Under the pieces are notes generated by a model. That model searched no databases. It saw nothing but the letters and a program-made list of their open reading frames with translations, and had not been told where the DNA came from. The position numbers were made by a program, and so were the translations under genes. Below are positions 8,977 through 12,796 of a stretch of 12,796 nt of DNA, in pieces; the first letter of the stretch is position 1; the number at the start of each line of letters is the position of its first letter. The stretch is from NCBI GenBank assembly GCA_946628525.1, contig CAMOWO010000011.1, positions 1 to 12,796 of the forward strand, in the 5' to 3' direction. The DNA is from an uncultured Bacillota bacterium (GTDB lineage: Bacteria > Bacillota_A > Clostridia > Peptostreptococcales > Anaerovoracaceae).

Positions 8977-9820
8977 CAAGTCTCTTTCTCAGGTGCTCCT
9001 TGATGAATTCAGAGAGATCTGTGAAGAGAATGAAATAGAATATGAACTGGCATGGGGACCGGAATCCATCGGATGCGGCGTCTTCATGAGCATCTCCGGA
9101 TGCAGGAAGTTCATGGCAGCAGTAGAAGAGAGTGGGGCGGAGCACCGGGCCCTGGAGTCCCGGGAAAACAGCCCGGCGTATCCAAACGATACCGTCCGGT
9201 ACGTGAGAACGGACACCCTTTGCTACAACGTCTTAGACTATACGAACTACATAAACCACGGGATCTTCGTGGAGATCAACATCGTGAGAGGGCCCGCATC
9301 GGGCATGGCCGACAAGTTCTACCGGGCCTGCGAGCGGAGCATGATGAGAAAGTCCTACAGCTTCAAGGCGAAGGCACCAGGTAAGAACAGCGCCAGAGAC
9401 GACAGGTTCTTCCGGTGGGGATGCCGGTTTGCCGGAGGCGAAGATGCCCTGAGAGTGAAGTGCTTCCGGCGGATGATGCAGCAGCAGGGTCCGGAGCTTG
9501 GAAGCGTGGACACGTCGAAACTCAAGGCGGTGAAGTACGGCAAGGAGTACTTGGACTACTGCATCGTCGAAGAAGATATCGACGGAGCCGCGTTTTTCGC
9601 CGATGCCGGGCAGACCATCGGGCAGCTTGAGGCAGAAGGCCTCAAAGAAGCGAGAGACGCCAAGGCGAAACTCGACAAAAAAAGAGAACAGAACGACCCG
9701 AACCTGAAGGAAGCGGCAGCCGGCTGGGAGGCCGTGCAGGCAGCAGACGAGAAGATCAGGGCGGAAGCGAAAGTAGAAGCAGAAACTGAACCAGAACCAG
9801 AAGAAACAGAAGGAGCTTGA
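8966..9820 (+). CDS. Degenerate LicD-like protein, possible pseudoenzyme
   Basis: A 284-residue protein that follows the LicD fold pattern but lacks its active-site acids. SQVLLDEFREICEENEIEYEL (7-27) matches the first helix and strand of the LicD next door. The following stretch, which in LicD reads GxxLGAIRxxGxxPWDDDID, here reads GPESIGCGVFMSIS (31-44), with no acidic cluster. Later blocks still align: VRYVRTDTLCYN (78-89) with IRICDSQTT, and NHGIFVEINIV (97-107) with GKGVVIEIFLL. The remainder is charged, and residues from about 225 form a low-complexity Ala/Glu/Lys helix or disordered tail ending in Glu/Pro. It may partner or regulate the active LicD upstream, or bind an acceptor; this is inference. 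The gene overlaps licD by 11 bases, implying coupled translation. The frame has no stops, so it is maintained as a protein. Confidence 0.75.
   Translation: MEDNKSLSQVLLDEFREICEENEIEYELAWGPESIGCGVFMSISGCRKFMAAVEESGAEHRALESRENSPAYPNDTVRYVRTDTLCYNVLDYTNYINHGIFVEINIVRGPASGMADKFYRACERSMMRKSYSFKAKAPGKNSARDDRFFRWGCRFAGGEDALRVKCFRRMMQQQGPELGSVDTSKLKAVKYGKEYLDYCIVEEDIDGAAFFADAGQTIGQLEAEGLKEARDAKAKLDKKREQNDPNLKEAAAGWEAVQAADEKIRAEAKVEAETEPEPEETEGA
9809..9815 (+). promoter_or_regulatory. Ribosome binding site for rmlB
   Basis: GAAGGAG lies 10 bases before the ATG at 9826 and only 4 before the ATG at 9820, which overlaps the TGA of the upstream gene by one base. Spacing and the family's usual MKxLVTGGAGFIG N-terminus favour 9826, but 9820 (two extra residues) is possible. 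The TTG at 9817 is too close to be a start. Confidence 0.6.
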
Positions 9821-9825
9821 TGACC

Positions 9826-10845
9826 ATGAAAGTACTAGTAACAGGTGGAGCCGGATTTATTGGAGCGAACTTCGTGTATTACATGCTGGAGAAACATCCG
9901 GACTACGATATCATATGCCTCGATTCCCTGACATACGCAGGGAACCTCAAGACGCTGGATGAGGCCATGAAGAACCCTCACTTCCGATTCGTGAAGGGAG
10001 ACGTGACGGACAGAGAACTGGTCTTCGGACTCTTTGCAGAAGAACGGCCGGATATCGTCGTGAACTTCGCGGCGGAGTCCCACGTGGACAGATCCATCGA
10101 AGATCCCGGCGTTTTCCTGAGGACGAACATCCTGGGGACACAGGTCCTGATGGATGCCTCCAGAGAGTACGGCGTCAGCCGGTTCCATCAGGTGGGGACC
10201 GATGAAGTGTACGGAGATCTGCCGCTGGACAGAAGGGACTTGTTCTTCACTGAAGATATGCCGCTGACGGCCTCCAGCCCTTACTCTGCCTCAAAGGCTT
10301 CTGCAGACCTTCTGGTCATGGCATACCACAGGACCTACGGACTGCCGGTGACCATCAGCAGATGCTCCAACAACTACGGGCCGTACCAGTTCCCGGAGAA
10401 ACTCATCCCGCTGATGATAAAGAATGCCCTTGCAGACGAGCCGCTGCCGGTATACGGCACAGGCTCCAACATCAGAGACTGGCTCTACGTCGAGGATCAC
10501 TGCAAGGCCATCGATATGATCATACATGATGGCAAGGTCGGGGAAGTCTACAACATCGGCGGCCACAACGAGAGGAGCAACCTCCAGGTGGTCAAGACGA
10601 TCCTGGCGCAGCTTGATAAACCCATCAGCCTCATCACCTACGTGGGAGACAGGAAGGGCCACGACCTGCGCTATGCCATCGACCCTGCCAAGATACACAG
10701 TGAACTGGGATGGCTTCCTGATACGAAGTTCGACGACGGCATCAGGCAGACGATCCAGTGGTACCTCGATAACCGCAGCTGGTGGGAAGACATCATCAAG
10801 GGCGATTATCAGGAGTACTACGAGAAGATGTACGGTAACAGATAA
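9826..10845 (+). CDS. rmlB: dTDP-glucose 4,6-dehydratase
   Basis: A 339-residue cytoplasmic short-chain dehydrogenase/reductase of the extended type. It converts dTDP-glucose to dTDP-4-keto-6-deoxyglucose, the branch point to dTDP-rhamnose and other deoxysugars. The NAD-binding loop TGGAGFIG is at 6-13, the dehydratase triad GTDEVYG has Thr125-Asp126-Glu127, and the catalytic YSASK has Tyr153 and Lys157. SRCSNNYGPYQFPEKLIP (178-195) and the substrate-binding RDWLYVEDH follow. Length and all motifs are typical, so it should be active. RmlA, RmlC and RmlD are absent from the window, so the final sugar cannot be named; they may lie elsewhere in the cluster or genome. It probably supplies a deoxysugar for the repeat unit or decoration of the same polymer. 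The next gene begins 14 bases after the stop. Confidence 0.96.
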   Translation: MKVLVTGGAGFIGANFVYYMLEKHPDYDIICLDSLTYAGNLKTLDEAMKNPHFRFVKGDVTDRELVFGLFAEERPDIVVNFAAESHVDRSIEDPGVFLRTNILGTQVLMDASREYGVSRFHQVGTDEVYGDLPLDRRDLFFTEDMPLTASSPYSASKASADLLVMAYHRTYGLPVTISRCSNNYGPYQFPEKLIPLMIKNALADEPLPVYGTGSNIRDWLYVEDHCKAIDMIIHDGKVGEVYNIGGHNERSNLQVVKTILAQLDKPISLITYVGDRKGHDLRYAIDPAKIHSELGWLPDTKFDDGIRQTIQWYLDNRSWWEDIIKGDYQEYYEKMYGNR

Positions 10846-10859
10846 AAAGGGAGCCGGCT

Positions 10860-12164
10860 ATGAAAGACGGAAAGAAAGTAGTAATAACCTACGGTACGTT
10901 TGATTTGTTCCACAGAGGTCACTACAACATCCTCAAGAGGGCAAAGGAATACGGCGATTACCTCATCGTCGGGGTGACGGGCGAAAGCTACGACATCGGC
11001 AGAGGCAAACTGTCGGTCCACGACAGCATCGCAGAGCGTATCAACAATGTCATGGATACAGGCCTGGTGGATCAGATCATCATCGAGGAGTATCTCGGAC
11101 AGAAGATCAGGGATATCATCAAATACAACGTGGACGTCTTCGTCATCGGCGATGACTGGAAGGGCAAGTTCGACCACATCGCCAACTACTGCGAGCTCGT
11201 TTACCTTCCGAGGACGAAGGACATCTCCAGCACGCAGCTTCGAAACGAGCAGGACGTGCGCTACGACATCGGCATGATCACGGACCGAGAGGACGATAAC
11301 CAGCTTACCAGGGAAGCCTCCATGGTGAGCGGATTCAGCCTGGCCGGCGTCTTCGCAGAGGACGCAGATCTCAGGCAAAGGGTCAGCGAAAGATTCGGGA
11401 TCCCCGGCGTATACGAGGATGCGCAGTCTCTTGTGGCGGCCTCGGACATCGTCTTCGTCCAGACGGATATACCGGACAGATACCGGTTCATCAAGACGGC
11501 TTTGGAGGGCGGAAAACACGTCATCAGCGACATCCCGTTCTCTTTGGACCCTGAGAAGCACCGGGAACTGATGGAACTGGCAGAAGAAAAGAAACTGATC
11601 CTCATCAGCAACATGAAATTCTTCTGCACCCAGGTCTTCGCCCAGCTTCTGTGGCACATACACGGAGGCCTCATCGGAGACATCATCAGGATGGAGTGCT
11701 CCATCTCGAAGAAGGACACGTCCATCGACTACATGTTCCACGAACTGGCGGCCATGGCCATCAGCCCGATCGTCAAGTTCATGGGGGCCGGCTACAATGA
11801 TTTCAAAAAAGACCTGGTCAAGGAGAACGGGCATCTGGAGTTCGCAGCCCTCATGCTCAACTACCCGAAGGGCCAGGCGGTCATCAACGTCGGTAACAGG
11901 ATCAGGGTGGAGAACAAGATCGAGATCATCGGCACCCTGGGCACCATAAAGCTCGACGGAGACTGGTGGAGAGGCAACAACTTCACCTTCACCAGCATCG
12001 ACGGATCGGAACCGAAGCAGTACAGCGTCAACTACGGCGGCAACGGCTTCCGGCTTTTGATCCGGGACATCCTGGGACTGATCAGAAATGGCGATCATAT
12101 ATATAAACTTTTCACGAACGAGGAACTCCTTACAGTGACTGAGATCCTTGAGAAGATAGAATAA
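10860..12164 (+). CDS. Cytidylyltransferase fused to a Gfo/Idh/MocA oxidoreductase-like domain
   Basis: A 434-residue two-domain protein. Residues 1-130 are a TagD-like nucleotidyltransferase: [14 protein letters not shown] (8-21, HxGH with His18 and His21), VIGDDWKGKFD (95-105) and LPRTKDISSTQLR (116-128). This half looks active and probably makes a CDP-linked phospho-compound. From about 136 the pattern is Gfo/Idh/MocA: a Rossmann half with SLAGVFAEDADLRQRVSERFG (160-180) and TALEGGKHV (213-221), then GGLIGDIIRMECS (269-281), a beta-sheet half and a helical end. The NAD(P) loop, normally GxGxxA/G, here reads GMITDRED (138-145), and the catalytic EKP reads DIP (224-226). The second half may thus not be a working dehydrogenase. 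The ATG at 10860 follows AAGGGAG at 10847-10853. I read it as one gene because the frame is continuous through the linker. Its substrate is unknown. Confidence 0.88.
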   Translation: MKDGKKVVITYGTFDLFHRGHYNILKRAKEYGDYLIVGVTGESYDIGRGKLSVHDSIAERINNVMDTGLVDQIIIEEYLGQKIRDIIKYNVDVFVIGDDWKGKFDHIANYCELVYLPRTKDISSTQLRNEQDVRYDIGMITDREDDNQLTREASMVSGFSLAGVFAEDADLRQRVSERFGIPGVYEDAQSLVAASDIVFVQTDIPDRYRFIKTALEGGKHVISDIPFSLDPEKHRELMELAEEKKLILISNMKFFCTQVFAQLLWHIHGGLIGDIIRMECSISKKDTSIDYMFHELAAMAISPIVKFMGAGYNDFKKDLVKENGHLEFAALMLNYPKGQAVINVGNRIRVENKIEIIGTLGTIKLDGDWWRGNNFTFTSIDGSEPKQYSVNYGGNGFRLLIRDILGLIRNGDHIYKLFTNEELLTVTEILEKIE

Positions 12165-12172
12165 GGAGGAGG
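12163..12172 (+). promoter_or_regulatory. Strong double ribosome binding site
   Basis: AAGGAGGAGG, two overlapping AGGAGG cores starting in the stop codon of the upstream fusion gene, sits before the ATG at 12176. The first core leaves a 6-base spacer, near optimal. It suggests strong translation of the third cytidylyltransferase. Confidence 0.75.
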
Positions 12173-12175
12173 ATT

Positions 12176-12592
12176 ATGGTAATCGGATACACGACAGGCG
12201 TATATGACCTTTTTCATATAGGTCACCTGAATCTGCTCAAGAACGCAAAGGGAATGTGCGACAAGCTCGTCGTCGGCGTCACCGTCGATGACCTGGTAAC
12301 GTACAAAGGCAAGCACGCCATGATCCCGTTCGAGGATCGCATCGAGATCGTAAGGAGCATCAAATACGTGGATGCGGCCATCCCTCAGTACGACATGGAC
12401 AAACTGACAGTATGCAAGAAGCTGGGCGCCGAAGTCCTTTTCGTAGGGGATGACTGGTACGGCACGGAGAAGTGGCAGCAGTACGAGAAGGAATTCAACG
12501 AAGCGGGCATCCGCATCGTCTACTTCCCGTACACGAAGGGCGTTTCATCCACGAAGATCTCCCAGGCCCTCAGCGCAGTAAGAAAGGATTGA
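12176..12592 (+). CDS. Divergent cytidylyltransferase family protein
   Basis: A 138-residue single-domain nucleotidyltransferase of the HxGH class (the TagD, choline- and ethanolamine-phosphate cytidylyltransferase superfamily). It shows YTTGVYDLFHIGHLNLLKNAK (5-25, His14 and His17), IPFEDRIEIVRSIKYVD (50-66), LFVGDDWYGTEKW (88-100) and PYTKGVSSTKI (118-128). The last block replaces the usual RTxGISTT arginine with Tyr119, and GDDW is followed by YGTEKW instead of EGKFD, so its substrate is probably not glycerol-3-phosphate. Candidates are phosphocholine, phosphoethanolamine or another phospho-alcohol, to be used by the LicD protein or a TagF domain. That pairing is inference. An adenylyl rather than cytidylyl donor cannot be excluded. 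It begins 11 bases after the fusion gene and ends 4 bases before the next start, clearly in the same operon. Confidence 0.88.
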   Translation: MVIGYTTGVYDLFHIGHLNLLKNAKGMCDKLVVGVTVDDLVTYKGKHAMIPFEDRIEIVRSIKYVDAAIPQYDMDKLTVCKKLGAEVLFVGDDWYGTEKWQQYEKEFNEAGIRIVYFPYTKGVSSTKISQALSAVRKD

Positions 12593-12596
12593 GAAT

Positions 12597-12796
12597 ATGA
12601 AGATCGATAAGAATTTCTGCATGAGTTCCTACCTCATTTACAGATACCTCTGCAAGGAAGGCGTCTCCTTCACCGAAAAGTATCCCGCAAGGCTGGCAGA
12701 CCACACCTTTGAACGGACACCGGTAAAGACGGCAGACGACCTCATCGCATTCATGAAGAAAGTGGTGGAGGAAGCCACGGCAGACGGCAAGGCAGC
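12597..12796 (+). CDS. N-terminus of an unidentified protein (partial)
   Basis: An open frame starts at the ATG at 12597, with AAAGGA at 12583-12588 and an 8-base spacer, and runs off the right edge after 66 full codons. The visible part reads MKIDKNFCMSSYLIYRYL (1-18), then a mixed, charged stretch ending in FMKKVVEEATADGKA. There is no signal peptide or membrane helix. The layout, a short N-terminal segment followed by a helix that would lead into a nucleotide-binding loop, reminds me of small asparagine-synthase-like proteins found in polysaccharide clusters. The decisive SGGxDS loop would lie beyond the window, so this is only a suggestion. Context places it in the same polymer operon. 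Confidence 0.65.
   Translation, partial: MKIDKNFCMSSYLIYRYLCKEGVSFTEKYPARLADHTFERTPVKTADDLIAFMKKVVEEATADGKA

Noticed and set aside
9140..9310. GC-rich, partly palindromic stretches (GGGCCC and CCGGG runs) as a possible terminator
   Set aside because: They lie within coding sequence of the LicD-like gene and have no T-run. They reflect base composition.
9817..9825. TTG at 9817 as the start of rmlB
   Set aside because: It lies 1 base after the AGGAG core. The ATG at 9826 matches the family N-terminus and has workable spacing.
10860..11265. The cytidylyltransferase and oxidoreductase-like halves as two genes split by a missed stop
   Set aside because: The frame is continuous with no stop, and I see no ribosome binding site followed by a start codon at the domain border.
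10818..12098. Long antisense open frame (426 codons) opposite the fusion gene
   Set aside because: The + strand frame has clear domain motifs, a good ribosome binding site and operon spacing. The antisense product shows no recognisable motif and is a by-product of codon bias.

Overview
The window is one uninterrupted, co-directional (+ strand) biosynthetic operon for a phosphate-containing, teichoic-acid-like surface polymer. Neighbouring genes overlap or are separated by at most about 14 bases. No stretch over 300 bases lacks a gene, and I see no internal terminator, promoter, RNA gene, CRISPR array or mobile element. The operon runs off both ends: the first gene is only a C-terminal tail and the last is only an N-terminus. 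The proteins (TagD, TagB/TagF-type transferases, LicD, YfhO), the strong AGGAGG ribosome binding sites and the frequent AGA/AGG arginine codons suggest a Gram-positive Bacillota. A Clostridia-like anaerobe with moderately high GC seems likely, but the family cannot be fixed from this sequence.

Layout: (1) 1-86, Ala/Thr/Glu-rich end of an unknown gene. (2) 90-1256, a TagB-like CDP-glycerol glycerophosphotransferase family protein. (3) 1249-4026, a large YfhO-type membrane protein (GT-C-like). (4) 3971-4363, glycerol-3-phosphate cytidylyltransferase TagD. (5) 4374-7460, a 1028-residue protein with two TagF-type transferase domains around an unassigned middle region. (6) 7432-8976, a LicD-family phosphotransferase with a C-terminal helical, TPR-like extension. 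(7) 8966-9820, a second LicD-like protein that has lost the acidic active-site motif and ends in an Ala/Glu-rich tail. (8) 9826-10845, dTDP-glucose 4,6-dehydratase RmlB. (9) 10860-12164, a fusion of a TagD-like cytidylyltransferase with a Gfo/Idh/MocA oxidoreductase-like domain whose usual cofactor and catalytic motifs look degenerate. (10) 12176-12592, a third, divergent cytidylyltransferase. (11) 12597 onward, the start of an unidentified protein.

How they may work together (inference): TagD makes CDP-glycerol. The two other cytidylyltransferases probably make further CDP-activated phospho-compounds. The three TagB/TagF-type catalytic domains and the LicD protein transfer CDP-activated phospho-groups onto a growing glycan or polyol chain. 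YfhO probably adds sugar decoration outside the membrane, and RmlB supplies a dTDP-6-deoxy-4-keto sugar. Three CDP-donor enzymes beside a two-headed polymerase suggest a mixed polymer with more than one phosphoryl substituent. The least ordinary parts are the cytidylyltransferase/oxidoreductase-like fusion, the two-domain polymerase and the inactive-looking LicD paralogue. Linkage-unit genes (TagO/TagA type) and an export ABC transporter (TagGH type) are not in the window.
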